64,000 bases of DNA from Methanosarcina thermophila TM-1 (GCF_000969885.1 NZ_CP009501.1:1736001-1800000), one strand, 5' to 3'. Shown: positions 27,380 through 36,731, counted from the stretch's first letter. The notes: a model not told the origin generated them from the sequence alone. Numbers and translations are program-made.

Positions 27380-28234
27380 ATGCCAAAAAACATCTTCATT
27401 GAAGATATCATGGTAAGGGACGTAGCATGCGCAACCCTTCCAGGTTCAAGGGATGAGGTTCTTAAAATTCTTAAGAACAAACACATTTCAGGAGTACCAG
27501 TACTTAAAGATTCTAAAGTTGTAGGAATTGTAACCAGAACAAACCTTTTACAGAACCCTGAAGAAGAGCAACTTGCCCTTCTTATGACACGGGATCCGAT
27601 AACAATACCCCCTGGATCGGATCTGCAGACTGCCGCACGCCTGCTTTTGAAACATGGCATAAGAAGACTTCCGGTAGTGGATGATGGTAAGCTTGTAGGA
27701 CTCGTTACCGTGGCAGATCTTGTAGGCGCAATTGCAGACATGAACATTGATATTCCAATTAAGGACTATGTAGAGAAGGAAGTCGTTGCGATTTACAGTG
27801 AGACTCCCCTGCCTGTTGTTGCCAGGATTATGGAGCTTGCAGCCGTCAAAGCTGTCCCCGTGCTGGATGCAAACCTTGAGCTCGTAGGAATAATCTCGGA
27901 CAGAGATATTATTGCTGCCAGCATAATTGAAGATAGTGTAGAGATGTCAGATATGTCTTCAGGTCTGGACGATGATGCCTGGACCTGGGAATCAATGCGA
28001 GATACCATGAGCATTTATTACAGCGTGTCAAGGATTAAGGTCCCCAACTTGATTGGACGCGATGTAATGATCAAGGAGCCGATTACAGCTACATATATTT
28101 CATCTGTCAGTGACTGTGCACGAAAAATGAAGCGCAACCGGATTGACCAGATTCCAATTATTAATTCTAACCGCAAGCTTCAGGGGCTTTTGAGAGACCA
28201 TGACCTTTTGAAGCCGCTGATAGAAATGGAATAA
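27380..28234 (+). CDS. Protein with four CBS domains
   Basis: 284 residues consisting only of CBS motifs, roughly residues 8-55, 70-118, 130-180 and 235-283. Each has the GVPVL/GIRRLPVV/KAVPVL/QIPII pattern followed by a V/L-GxxxxxD turn. Such proteins bind adenosine nucleotides and act as energy or ligand sensors. No catalytic domain is attached, so it may regulate a partner. The start is ATG 27380 after AAGGTGTGATC; the longer frame from 27278 overlaps uspA and is unlikely. Confidence 0.88.
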   Translation: MPKNIFIEDIMVRDVACATLPGSRDEVLKILKNKHISGVPVLKDSKVVGIVTRTNLLQNPEEEQLALLMTRDPITIPPGSDLQTAARLLLKHGIRRLPVVDDGKLVGLVTVADLVGAIADMNIDIPIKDYVEKEVVAIYSETPLPVVARIMELAAVKAVPVLDANLELVGIISDRDIIAASIIEDSVEMSDMSSGLDDDAWTWESMRDTMSIYYSVSRIKVPNLIGRDVMIKEPITATYISSVSDCARKMKRNRIDQIPIINSNRKLQGLLRDHDLLKPLIEME

Positions 28235-28381
28235 ACTCAAACAAAAACCTGTTTCTAAAAATCGTTAAATCCTTTAACGAGGCAAAAAAGCCAGGAAACA
28301 TTAAATTATTCAATACTTTCCACTCAGGAAGCACTCTGCTGAAAGATGCTTCCTATAAAACTTTTTTCAGGAGCCAGAAAA

Positions 28382-29065
28382 ATGGAAAAACCTTTTATTT
28401 TCATTAATTCTGCTATGTCAGCCGACGGCAAACTTTCAACAAAGGAAAGGAAACAGGTCAGGATCTCCGGAAAACTTGATTTTGAGAGAGTGGACGAACT
28501 ACGAGCTCAAGCAGATGCTATTATGGTAGGAATAGGGACTGTCCTTTCAGACGACCCAAGCCTGACCGTAAAATCTCAGGAAAGAAGGGCAGCCAGGAAA
28601 GCCGCCGGAAAAGATGAGAACCCAGTAAGAATTGTTGTAGACAGCTCAGCAAGAACTCCATTAGATGCCGACATTTTCAAAAAAGGGGAAGGAACAAGAA
28701 TTATTGCGGTTTCAAACTCTGCGCCTGCCGAAAAGGTAAGAAAACTGGAAGAAAAAGCTGTTGTTATCAGAACAGGTACAGAGAAAGTTGACCTTGAGGA
28801 GCTTGTAAGAAAATTAAAGGAAATGGGCATAAAAACAATTATGGTAGAGGGAGGGGCAACCCTGAACTGGGGTATGCTCTCCGCAGGTCTTGTTGATGAG
28901 ATATATACTTTCGTTGGAAATCTGATAATAGGAGGGAAAACAGCTCCAACCTTCACGGATGGGGAAGGTTTCACGGAAGCCGAACTTCTCGGACTTGAAC
29001 TGCTTTCAGCTGAAAAAATCGAAGACGGTATACTCCTTAAATGGAAGGTTAAAAAAGGGAATTGA
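28382..29065 (+). CDS. 2,5-diamino-6-(ribosylamino)-pyrimidinone 5'-phosphate reductase
   Basis: Reductase of the archaeal/fungal riboflavin pathway (RIB7/ArfC type), acting on the product of GTP cyclohydrolase. The 227-residue protein has FIFINSAMSADGKLSTKE, the loop VGIGTVLSDDPSLTV, PVRIVVDSSARTPLDA and the MVEGGATLNW motif near NADPH. Also relevant to F420 biosynthesis, since F420 derives from the same pathway. AGGAG precedes the ATG at 28382; I reject the longer frame from 28346. Confidence 0.9.
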   Translation: MEKPFIFINSAMSADGKLSTKERKQVRISGKLDFERVDELRAQADAIMVGIGTVLSDDPSLTVKSQERRAARKAAGKDENPVRIVVDSSARTPLDADIFKKGEGTRIIAVSNSAPAEKVRKLEEKAVVIRTGTEKVDLEELVRKLKEMGIKTIMVEGGATLNWGMLSAGLVDEIYTFVGNLIIGGKTAPTFTDGEGFTEAELLGLELLSAEKIEDGILLKWKVKKGN

Positions 29066-29503
29066 ATTTTATTTCTCTCTCATTTATTTTCCTTTCTTTT
29101 ATTTCTCTCTCATTTATTTTCCTTTCTTTTATTTTCCTCTCTTTTATTTTCCTTCCTTTTATTTCTCTCTTCTATTTTCCTTTCTTCTTACCTTATGACT
29201 TAAACAAATAGTATCAATTTTATCAAAAATAAATTTCTTAAAAGCTTCGAAGTACCTGGTTTTGAAATAGGAATCTCTTCCAGAGTGACCAAAAACTCTA
29301 AGTGTTCAATCGAATTTACCGTCGATTTTTATACGACATTACATTCTTTCAGCATGAATATATAACTCCGAGGTCTTATTCTTTATAATCAGTATAATTA
29401 TTTAGTGGATATGAGGACACAGTACCAAAGTTCGTAATAAATATAAAATTGAAAATTACTGGATTTTGGGACAGAGTCTATATGATGGAGACCTGAGAAA
29501 GAA
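29066..29503. repeat. Pyrimidine-rich tandem repeat and terminator region
   Basis: From about 29065 to 29190 the plus strand is almost only T and C, with units of about 30 bp (TTTTATTTCTCTCTCATTTA plus ATTTTCCTTT). Two are complete and two shorter variants follow. Runs of T on the non-template strand could stop transcription of the upstream gene. A TATA-like ATTAT (29380-29400) precedes the permease gene. No other gene seen. Confidence 0.8.
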
Positions 29504-30790
29504 ATGCAGTTTAAATATGGATTAGATGACAAACCTAAAGGATTGGAAATAATTATATACGGTTTGCAATGGTTTGTAGTGAGCATCCCGGCTCTGTTAA
29601 TTATAGGAAAGCTAATTGCCACAATGCAATATAATGATCTTGGTCAGCAGATCATATATATACAAAAACTTATTTTTGTCACTTCCATTGTACTTATTGC
29701 TCAGGTATTGTGGGGGCACCGTTTGCCTCTGGTATTAGGGCCTGCAACCGTCCTTTTGATAGGAATTATAGCTTCTCAAAGCAGCAGACCTGAGTTTATA
29801 TCAACCTCTGTTTTTATAGGGGGTTTAGTACTGGCTTTGGTTGCTTTTTCCGGGCTTTTTGCTCATGTGCAGAAGCTATTTACGGTGAGAGTAGTTTCAG
29901 TAATCCTTATCCTTATAGCCTTTACCTTATCTCCCGTAATTCTTAACCTTATCTTTTCTCCTGAATCAGCCATCCCCCCTCTTTTCAACCTATCTTTTGC
30001 CATGCTGCTTTGTCTTGGTATGTTCACTGCTAATAAATTGCTAACCGGGGTCTGGAAAGCAACTGTAGTTGTCTTTGGTATTCTTTTCGGAAGCATTGCT
30101 CATGCTTTGTTGCAAACAGTTTTAGTCCCTGCCTCTTCTGCCTCCGTTCCAGAACTCCCCATGTTCAGCCTTTTCTTTGGAGATCTTTCGTTTAAATTTG
30201 CCCTTGATCCGGGAATCCTGCTCTCGTTCTTGTTCTGTTATCTTGCACTTTCCATAAACGATTTGGGTTCGATACAATCCGTAGGAGGTCTCTTAAACGC
30301 CAGCTCAATGGAAGAACGCGTCAGCAAAGGAGTTGGGATTACAGGGCTTGGAAATGTCACAGCAGGTCTTTTCGGAGTTGTCGGACCTGTTAATTTCTCT
30401 TTCAGCCCAGGGTTGATCACAGCCACGGGCTGCGCTTCACGCTATTCTTTGCTCCCAGCCGGTGTCGGATTGCTTATCCTGTCCTTTTTCCCCGCAGCAG
30501 TCAATTTTATCAGTAATATTCCTCCGGTAGTGATAGGAAGCGTTCTGGTCTATCTGATGAGTGCTCAGATAGCTTCAGGGTTGCTCATGCTTACAGAAAG
30601 AAGTGCCATCAGTGGGTTTAATGAAGGATTAATAGTCGGTTTTCCCATACTGATCGCAACGATTCTTGCCTTTATTCCTTCTGAGTTCCTGACAACTTTT
30701 CCTCCCATACTGAGACCAGTTGTAGGGAATGGGTTTGTTATGGGGGTAATTACTGTAATCTTGCTTGAACGCCTGATACTGAAGACTTAG
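29504..30790 (+). CDS. NCS2-family nucleobase permease
   Basis: 428 residues, about 12-14 membrane helices. The N-terminus YGLDDKPKG is the usual start of the xanthine/uracil permease family, and the middle SINDLGSIQSVGGLL and GITGLGNVTAGLFGVVGPVNFS segments match the substrate-binding helices. It probably imports a purine or pyrimidine base or a related compound by ion symport. ATG at 29504, preceded by a purine-rich GAGAAAG. The gene stands alone. Confidence 0.85.
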   Translation: MQFKYGLDDKPKGLEIIIYGLQWFVVSIPALLIIGKLIATMQYNDLGQQIIYIQKLIFVTSIVLIAQVLWGHRLPLVLGPATVLLIGIIASQSSRPEFISTSVFIGGLVLALVAFSGLFAHVQKLFTVRVVSVILILIAFTLSPVILNLIFSPESAIPPLFNLSFAMLLCLGMFTANKLLTGVWKATVVVFGILFGSIAHALLQTVLVPASSASVPELPMFSLFFGDLSFKFALDPGILLSFLFCYLALSINDLGSIQSVGGLLNASSMEERVSKGVGITGLGNVTAGLFGVVGPVNFSFSPGLITATGCASRYSLLPAGVGLLILSFFPAAVNFISNIPPVVIGSVLVYLMSAQIASGLLMLTERSAISGFNEGLIVGFPILIATILAFIPSEFLTTFPPILRPVVGNGFVMGVITVILLERLILKT

Positions 30791-30928
30791 AGTTAATACC
30801 AGAATAGGCATAAATAATCGAGCTTTTTCCGCAAATGCAGGCGTTCAGCCATTTTAATTTATTTTTGAAGTTTATTATCCTGATAGTTGTGCCCCTGCAT
30901 CGAGCAATTCTGCTAACCAGATATCCGA

Positions 30929-31636
30929 TTAAGGTTTGAGTTTTTGCTTTTCAAACCCGCCTTTGCAATATCCAAAAACTTCCAGTTCACATTCGCCTTT
31001 AAGAAATTCCCTCATTTTGCGGTCATAAATCCTCTGGACATGCTTTAAACTGTTTTTCCTGAAATGAGTTTTCACAGCTTCGAAAAAGTCAATCATCTGT
31101 TTAAGATAAGCTTCTTCATAAGCCCTGGTCTCCCGTGCAATTGCTTCACATTCCGAATCCTCAATTTTGGAATTATATCTCCCATGCTCGTTTAAGCCGC
31201 TAATCTGCCTCCAGTCCACTTTTCCAAATTCATCAGCTTCCTGATGGAGCATATAAGGATAGACCCTGCAAATTGTGGGACGATTGTCATAGATCTTGCA
31301 TCTTTTATTCTCAAGGAAAACACAGGAGCCGTCAGGCTTTGTTCTCAGCGCATAGCCCGACACATAAAAATTCCCCTTCTGGTCACAAAACTCAGGATCT
31401 GGAGCAGGAGTAACGGCATCAGGGTCTATTTGCCTTATTATTTCCAGGTCTGCATCAAGCAGAAAAACATGGTCATTAAACTCATTAGTGCAGCAGCGTG
31501 CACAGAGTTCACATCTGAACCCCAGTTCTTTGATTATCCCAACAAATTCGGAGTCAGGAAACTTCTTTAATCCCGCAAGTTCTTCTCGCGCATCTTCAAG
31601 CCTCGATTCAATTTTATTCTTTTTTACGTTAATCAC
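30929..31636 (-). CDS. YkgJ-family cysteine-cluster protein
   Basis: 235 residues with the CxxCxxCC motif (FRCELCARCC), a second cluster CVFLENKRCKIYDNRPTICR and further cysteines. The family is annotated as Fe-S or zinc-cluster protein of unknown enzymatic role. The C-terminal part is basic and helical. The start at 31636 on the minus strand is followed by a normal AT-rich spacer. Converges with the permease gene. Confidence 0.85.
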   Translation of the reverse strand: MINVKKNKIESRLEDAREELAGLKKFPDSEFVGIIKELGFRCELCARCCTNEFNDHVFLLDADLEIIRQIDPDAVTPAPDPEFCDQKGNFYVSGYALRTKPDGSCVFLENKRCKIYDNRPTICRVYPYMLHQEADEFGKVDWRQISGLNEHGRYNSKIEDSECEAIARETRAYEEAYLKQMIDFFEAVKTHFRKNSLKHVQRIYDRKMREFLKGECELEVFGYCKGGFEKQKLKP

Positions 31637-32075
31637 CTTTTAAGAAACAAGTTTTTCACAAAATTTTTCAAAAAAAGTATGATCAAAAACCGGCACAACA
31701 GTTTTGGTCAAGCGATGCCGCGCTTGCAGTTCAACGGTTTAATTACAATTTTTAGTCATATTCCAGTCTAATATCCGTAACATTTAACTACTAGCATTTC
31801 TCTTTATGATAAACCCAAGGCTTGATGACATTTATAATTTTGCACTTTCAGGCCACAAAGAACACCAGATATCCTCAAATATCATTGAGAATTATCAATT
31901 TAACGTTATCAACTCAGGAAATACCTGTTTGAATACTTGCTTATTGGGACTTGTCGGATAGAAGAAAAAATCCGCGGCAACCGGCAGTATCCAGCAACAA
32001 GCAAATACCTGCTACAACATGATAAATTACAAATTCAGAGAAAAATTAAGATGAAAATTTTAACGAGGAATGATA
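31637..32075 (+). promoter_or_regulatory. Upstream region of the DUF5350 gene with structured leader
   Basis: A TATA-like CATTTATAATTTT near 31827-31839 predicts a start around 31860 and a leader of about 210 nt. Positions 31939-32002 form a nested fold. GCTTATTG (31939-31946) pairs with CAACAAGC (31995-32002, one mismatch), GGA (31947-31949) with TCC (31990-31992), TTG (31951-31953) with CAA (31978-31980), and CGGAT (31955-31959) with ATCCG (31970-31974). No other gene was found. Confidence 0.5.
31939..32002 (+). ncRNA. Candidate structured leader RNA before the DUF5350 gene
   Basis: 64 nt with four nested pairings over about 18 bp. The sequence GCGGCAACCGGCAG lies in the internal loop between them. 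It sits about 74 nt before the DUF5350 start. It resembles no riboswitch I can name with confidence. A simple mRNA leader fold is the null explanation. Confidence 0.35.
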
Positions 32076-32249
32076 ATGGGCAAAACCGGCAGCATTGAAT
32101 GGGTAAAGATAAAAGGCAGAAAAGGCAGAGTAATTAAGGTCCCGAAATCAAACGCTCAAAAAGCACACCCAGGGCCCGCACAGCGATTTACTTCTTCTGG
32201 TCATAAGAGGCGCTTTATCAGAAGATCTCCAAAAGCTCTTGTAAAGTGA
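32076..32249 (+). CDS. DUF5350 family small basic protein
   Basis: 57 residues, very basic: [18 protein letters not shown] at the start, then a [20 protein letters not shown] stretch and a short hydrophobic end. This matches the methanogen-specific DUF5350 family, whose function is unknown; the charge suggests binding RNA or the ribosome. ATG at 32076 with GAGGA upstream. No neighbour on the same strand. Confidence 0.85.
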   Translation: MGKTGSIEWVKIKGRKGRVIKVPKSNAQKAHPGPAQRFTSSGHKRRFIRRSPKALVK

Positions 32250-32437
32250 TTTTAAGGGCTTTTAATTTTAACTTTTTTGAATACTTTTTTAAATATTCAA
32301 ACCTTTTTTATTTTGAATCCTCTTGTTGTATAATTCTTTTTGAATTATGATTTCTTCTGTCCGATAATCTTTTAGATACTGTGTGTTATCTGGACTGTCA
32401 TGCATATTCTAGGATTTAAAAATGATTCAGGGCAGTG

Positions 32438-32812
32438 TCAAGCCCATAAATCCAAAGCCAGATATGCAATGCTTACTCCTGAAAAGCAGAGAACAACATT
32501 AAGAAAAATATTGATGGAAAAAGAGAGACTTTGTCCTTCTTCAAGCAATTTGAAAGTTTCATATGCAAAGGTAGAAAATGTGGTAAAGGAACCTAAAATT
32601 CCTATGTTTATAAAATATACCACGGACTCGGGCTCCGAAGAAAATGTAAGAAGGGCAAGCGCAATAGTCCCTAAAAGATTTACTGTAAGCGTGCCCGCAG
32701 GGATATTCTTGATTCTGGGAACCCGGCTTGAGACCGTGTATCTGAGGCATGCCCCTATAAAACCACCTGCACCAATCAAGAGGAGTTTTCCAGGATCCGG
32801 AAAAGAAAGCAT
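32438..32812 (-). CDS. crcB2: Fluoride channel CrcB (second subunit)
   Basis: 124 residues with four membrane helices. Conserved segments are [23 protein letters not shown] with the pore-lining Asn, and [12 protein letters not shown] with the conserved Phe/Ser/Thr. CrcB/Fluc proteins export fluoride as antiparallel dimers. The ATG is directly next to the stop of the upstream crcB copy, with GGAGG as ribosome-binding site. Two different genes in tandem imply a heterodimer. Confidence 0.94.
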   Translation of the reverse strand: MLSFPDPGKLLLIGAGGFIGACLRYTVSSRVPRIKNIPAGTLTVNLLGTIALALLTFSSEPESVVYFINIGILGSFTTFSTFAYETFKLLEEGQSLSFSINIFLNVVLCFSGVSIAYLALDLWA

Positions 32813-33199
32813 TTATTTATCCTCCCTGCCTGAAAGAGTCTTTATTACACTCTTGCCCATAAATACGCCAATCAGGGTAAGAAACAGGTTGGCACTGATA
32901 TTTTCCAGGGCAGGAAAAAAGGGCATGGCGAAAGACTGGACTACAAACGTCGAGAATGTCGTAAACGCTCCCATAAATCCGGTTCCAAACGCAAGCTTTC
33001 CCCTTGGACCTATAAACTCGATGTATTCTGTATCGTACATAATCATGCCGAGCATAAAACTCCCAAGAACATTTACCGAAAGAGTGCCTAGATGCGCTTC
33101 CATGAGTTCACAAAGCAAAAACCGGGAAATAGCTCCCAGAAACCCACCCGCTCCTATAAGAAGGACTTTATCAATTTCATCATGCTTGGAAGGCATCAC
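32813..33199 (-). CDS. crcB1: Fluoride channel CrcB (first subunit)
   Basis: 128 residues, similar topology and motifs: LIGAGGFLGAISRF, GTLSVNVLGSFMLG and GFMGAFTTFSTFVVQS. The short charged C-terminal SGREDK runs into the next gene. It differs enough from crcB2 to be a distinct subunit. Upstream on the minus strand no sequence matches the fluoride riboswitch that often precedes crcB. A TATA-like ATAATTTTATA lies near 33339-33350, giving a possible start around 33320. Confidence 0.94.
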   Translation of the reverse strand: MMPSKHDEIDKVLLIGAGGFLGAISRFLLCELMEAHLGTLSVNVLGSFMLGMIMYDTEYIEFIGPRGKLAFGTGFMGAFTTFSTFVVQSFAMPFFPALENISANLFLTLIGVFMGKSVIKTLSGREDK

Positions 33200-33507
33200 A
33201 TTTCACTTTGAAAATCATTTAAGATTTAGGTTTTTTTGAAGATTTGAACTCGTAGGATTTCGCTCTGAAAGTCAAATCCTGAAAACCTTAACTACTAGAT
33301 CTTAACTCTGGCTTTCCCCGATTGATTAGTCTTTGAAGTATAAAATTATATCCCATAAGGTGGGAAGACGCCTTCCTCAATCCAAAAGGATGCAGGGGTG
33401 GGGAGCTTAACTGCTGCTCTCTAAAAAAGTAAAGTAAACTTGCTGTAACCTTTTTTTCTTTAAATAACAGGGTTTGAAAAGGAGAAATTTTGAAAAATAC
33501 AGGGCTT
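33200..33507. promoter_or_regulatory. Spacer with crcB promoter and possible plus-strand small RNA
   Basis: On the minus strand it holds the crcB promoter region. On the plus strand a TATA-like AGTATAAAATTATAT (33337-33351) precedes a GC-richer segment. That segment carries GGAAG/CTTCC (33363-33367 and 33372-33376) and ATCC/GGAT (33380-33391) hairpins, and then a run of seven T at 33451-33457. A hairpin GGATTT/AAATCC lies at 33256-33280. No ORF is supported. Confidence 0.4.
33360..33457 (+). ncRNA. Candidate small RNA
   Basis: About 98 nt predicted from a plus-strand TATA-like box at 33337-33351 to a T-rich stretch (33451-33457). It contains GGGAAGACGCCTTCC and ATCCAAAAGGAT hairpins and a G-rich segment, AGGGGTGGGGAGC. 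Composition stands out against the AT-rich spacer. No known RNA family is recognised. The same DNA read on the minus strand would be upstream of crcB1's promoter. Confidence 0.3.
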
Positions 33508-34701
33508 TTATTCTATCAAAAAGACATCCACTTCTTCTCCTTCATCATACCCTTCAATATCTTCGGGCACAAGCACGTACCCATCAGCCTTTGCAACCGA
33601 ACTAAGGATCCCCGCTCCGGCTCCTGTAAGGGGGCGAACCTTATCCCCCTCAAAGGCAACACGGATAAAATTAACGTATCCTATTTTAGAACTGATTTTT
33701 GCAGCCAGGCGCCTTTTAAGAATAGGTTCGGGAACTTCAGGAATTGCTGCCAGTTTCCTGATTCCGGGACGAACAAAGAAGTAGAGAGCAACGAGTCCGG
33801 CGACAGGATAACCGGGAAGGCAGACAACAGGGACACTATTTATAATCCCAAGCGCTGTCGGTTTTCCTGGACTAGCTCCTATGCCGTGTAAGAGTAATTT
33901 CCCGAGGGCTGCCAAGACCTCAGGGGCATGATCCCTTTTCCCTACCGAGGTTCCGCCCGAAAGAAGGATCATATCGGCGTCCAGGTTTGCTTCTACAGCC
34001 CTTTTTATACTGTCCGGGTTATCAGGCACAATCTCAGTACATCGAGGAATTCCACCCCATTTCTTCACATAAAGGGCTGACATCAACCCATTAGTTTCAA
34101 TCATCTTACCGGGAGGAGGAACATCCACACACTTCTTACGGCTTACAAGCTCATCCCCTGTCGGAATGACTGCAACGACAGGCTTTTTGAAAACTTTCAC
34201 TCTATCAAATCCAAGTGATGCCAGTACGGCTGCGTCACACGGACGAAGGAGGTGCCCTTCTTCAAAAACCCTGTCTCCTTTTTTTATATCTTCCCCGATC
34301 TGTCCTACATTCCTGTTCGGGTAGACCTGTGCCCTGATCTCAACAAGGTTTCCTGCAGTAGCAGTATCTTCAACCATGATGACAGCATCTGCTCCTTCAG
34401 GCATTGCTGCTCCGGTATGAACCCAGATCGCGCCTCCTTCCTCGATTTGATCAGAGAGCTGCAACAGAACCGGATTTGCAGGAGAAGCCCCCAGGGTATT
34501 GACAGCCCTTACCGCATACCCGTCCATAGCAGCACGCCTGTAGTGAGGCACATCCCTCTCAGAAATTATAGTTTCTGCAAGCACCCTGCCTGGGCAGCTT
34601 TCGAGTGGAACTTCTTCTGTTTTTCTCAGAGTGGAAATATTTTCAAGAAAAAGTCTTAAAGCTTCGTTAACCGGGGTTCGCTCTTTGAATATCCTGCCCA
34701 T
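33508..34701 (-). CDS. moeA: Molybdopterin molybdenumtransferase MoeA
   Basis: MoeA inserts molybdenum (or tungsten) into adenylylated molybdopterin, needed for formylmethanofuran dehydrogenase. The 397-residue protein has RRAAMDGYAV, VHTGAAMPEGADAVIMVED, IPTGDELV and the LLSGGTSVGKRDH motif of the active-site domain, plus GIGASPGKPTALG. ATG at 34701, 23 bp after the moaD-like gene, so the two form an operon. Confidence 0.96.
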   Translation of the reverse strand: MGRIFKERTPVNEALRLFLENISTLRKTEEVPLESCPGRVLAETIISERDVPHYRRAAMDGYAVRAVNTLGASPANPVLLQLSDQIEEGGAIWVHTGAAMPEGADAVIMVEDTATAGNLVEIRAQVYPNRNVGQIGEDIKKGDRVFEEGHLLRPCDAAVLASLGFDRVKVFKKPVVAVIPTGDELVSRKKCVDVPPPGKMIETNGLMSALYVKKWGGIPRCTEIVPDNPDSIKRAVEANLDADMILLSGGTSVGKRDHAPEVLAALGKLLLHGIGASPGKPTALGIINSVPVVCLPGYPVAGLVALYFFVRPGIRKLAAIPEVPEPILKRRLAAKISSKIGYVNFIRVAFEGDKVRPLTGAGAGILSSVAKADGYVLVPEDIEGYDEGEEVDVFLIE

Positions 34702-34724
34702 TGTCTCCCTTCCTGAAAAGAGAA

Positions 34725-35018
34725 TTAGCCTCCAGAGACAGGAGGCAGGACTGCAAGCTCATCGCCATCTGAAAGAAGCGTATCAAGCCCGTCAAGATGC
34801 CTGACATTGTTTCCGTTTATAAGGACATTAATTGAACCGCGCATAGCAGGAATCTCACTTCCTTCTTCGGGTTGTTCAAAAATAAGAGGTTCTAATTCGG
34901 GATATTTTTCAGTAAGGGATAAAAGGACATCAATAACTTTTTCTCCCGACAATTGCAGTTCTGATGTGCCTGCCTTCTCACGCAAATTTGCAAATAACTT
35001 GACTTTTACCTCAGCCAT
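34725..35018 (-). CDS. MoaD/ThiS-family sulfur carrier protein
   Basis: 97-residue ubiquitin-like protein ending in the required Gly-Gly (PPVSGG) that is thiocarboxylated. The N-terminal VKLFANLREKAGTSEL and the INVLINGNNVRHL segment match the MoaD family (small subunit of molybdopterin synthase). With moeA just downstream, molybdopterin synthesis is the likely role. The start is ATG 35018. Divergent from the Agl23-like gene, with 78 bp between them. Confidence 0.9.
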   Translation of the reverse strand: MAEVKVKLFANLREKAGTSELQLSGEKVIDVLLSLTEKYPELEPLIFEQPEEGSEIPAMRGSINVLINGNNVRHLDGLDTLLSDGDELAVLPPVSGG

Positions 35019-35096
35019 GAGAGAGTATTTTATCCTATTCCTTAAATATACCTATGCCTTATTAAGAGACAGCTATGCTGGAAGGTTTGGGGAATA

Positions 35097-36731
35097 ATGC
35101 AACAGGGTCAGGATTATAATACAGAAAACTCATCAGGGCTTTCTGAGAAAAAATATAAAACATTAGGAATTCTGATCATTCTTTTTGCCCTGTTAATAAG
35201 ACTGTTTGACCTGGGAGAACGAGTTTTTCATCATGACGAAAGCGTACATGCAAGTTTCACTCTTAAACTTCTGGAAACTGGGCAATACAGTTATAACCCA
35301 GCTTATCACGGTCCCTTTCTTTTCCACTCTACCGCTGCAGTCTTTTATTTTCTGGGAATAAGTGATACAACCGCACGCCTGATTCCTGTTTTCTTCGGGG
35401 TAGCGGCGGTTCTGCTGATCTTTTTGCTCAGGAAAGAACTTGGGAAAAAGGGTGTACTCTGGGCAGCTTTTTTGCTTGCTTTTTCTCCGAGTATGGTGTA
35501 TTTTTCAAGATTTTTCAGGAACGACCTGATCATTGTTTTCTGTACCCTTGCTGCGGTTATAGGGGGGACCCGTTACCTTGATAACCTGCACAACCAGAAG
35601 AGATATTCTTATCTTATCCTTACAGCATTTTCCCTTGCCCTTGCCGTATCCTCAAAAGAAAATGCCTATCTTGTAATAGCGATGTTCGGAGCCTATGCAG
35701 GGATTTACTCCTTATACAGGTTCTATTCCGACTGGGAAAGAGAGAGAATTAGTCTTAAAAAGTTTTTTTCTCTCAAGATAACAGCTATATCTCCATTTCT
35801 TCCCGAGATCCTGCTATCTGGCGTACTCTTCATTTTTACAGTAATGTTATTCTATACAAGCCTTTTCAGAGTCCATGAGACCCTTTTCTCAATTGTAGAG
35901 AGAGCTTTCTCCCACTGGATGGAGATGCATAAAATTGAGCGCATAGGAGGTCCTTTTTACTTTTACATTCCTGTTCTTCTCACGTATGAAAGCCCTATTC
36001 TAATCTTTGGGACTGCAGGCATTGTCCATTTTCTGAGAAAGAAAGGTAAAAATTTCTCTTTTTTCCTGTTTGTCTCCTACTGGGCAATTGCAAGTTTGCT
36101 GCTCTATTCCTATCTCCAAGAAAAGGTTCCCTGGCTTGTTGTGCATATTGTCTTGCCCTTTGGAATTCTGGCAGGAGCTTATCTGGGTGATCTTTTTTCC
36201 AGGACTTCTGGCAGAGAACAGGTAAGTTCATCAGGAGCAGAAAATATTAGCTCCGGAGCAGACAAATCCCCTGCGCCCAAAATGAGATATTCCAGTACCT
36301 ACAATCTCGCAGTGGGAATTCTAGCACTGACCCTGATAATATCCCTGTTTCAGTGTATTTCTGTAAACTTTTACAGGAGTATGGAACATGACGAATTGAT
36401 GACTTACTCACAAGCGCCTCAGGATATCAGGGAACTTATGGGGAAAATCGAAGGATTCAATAAAGGGTCTGAAAACCTGAGGATAGCTGTTGTAGATCAA
36501 CATAATCTTTACTGGCCCCTGCCCTGGTACTTCAGGGACTATGAAAAAGCAGAGTATTATACAGCTCCTCCTGGGGACGGAAAATACGATGCAATAATCG
36601 TGCCTGCTGCGTACCAGATGTATGAAGAAATACCGGAAGAAAGGTATGCTTCATATAATTTCTCCCTGCGCCCCGGAAAACAGCTTACCCTTTACTATGA
36701 CAGAAAACTTGAAAATAATGATGAGCCTTGA
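35097..36731 (+). CDS. Agl23-like GT-C type membrane protein (TIGR03663 family)
   Basis: 544 residues with about 10-12 membrane helices. The first loop has FHHDESVHASF, the acidic motif of GT-C glycosyltransferases and the 'flippase activity-associated protein Agl23' family. A low-complexity Ser/Gly segment around residues 375-395 links to a C-terminal soluble part. It is thought to help lipid-linked sugar transfer or flipping in N-glycosylation. The start is ATG 35097. No other glycan gene is adjacent. Confidence 0.8.
   Translation: MQQGQDYNTENSSGLSEKKYKTLGILIILFALLIRLFDLGERVFHHDESVHASFTLKLLETGQYSYNPAYHGPFLFHSTAAVFYFLGISDTTARLIPVFFGVAAVLLIFLLRKELGKKGVLWAAFLLAFSPSMVYFSRFFRNDLIIVFCTLAAVIGGTRYLDNLHNQKRYSYLILTAFSLALAVSSKENAYLVIAMFGAYAGIYSLYRFYSDWERERISLKKFFSLKITAISPFLPEILLSGVLFIFTVMLFYTSLFRVHETLFSIVERAFSHWMEMHKIERIGGPFYFYIPVLLTYESPILIFGTAGIVHFLRKKGKNFSFFLFVSYWAIASLLLYSYLQEKVPWLVVHIVLPFGILAGAYLGDLFSRTSGREQVSSSGAENISSGADKSPAPKMRYSSTYNLAVGILALTLIISLFQCISVNFYRSMEHDELMTYSQAPQDIRELMGKIEGFNKGSENLRIAVVDQHNLYWPLPWYFRDYEKAEYYTAPPGDGKYDAIIVPAAYQMYEEIPEERYASYNFSLRPGKQLTLYYDRKLENNDEP

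Noticed and set aside
32400..33239. 280-codon plus-strand ORF over the crcB genes
   Set aside because: Antisense to two well-matched CrcB genes; its translation is a shadow with no family match.
33240..33300. tRNA-like T-loop (GTTCAAATC) on the minus strand
   Set aside because: The flanking stem bases do not pair and no acceptor or D arm can be found.
33200..33507. Fluoride riboswitch before crcB
   Set aside because: The characteristic GGCGAUG and CUGAUG segments were not found in the expected order on the minus strand.
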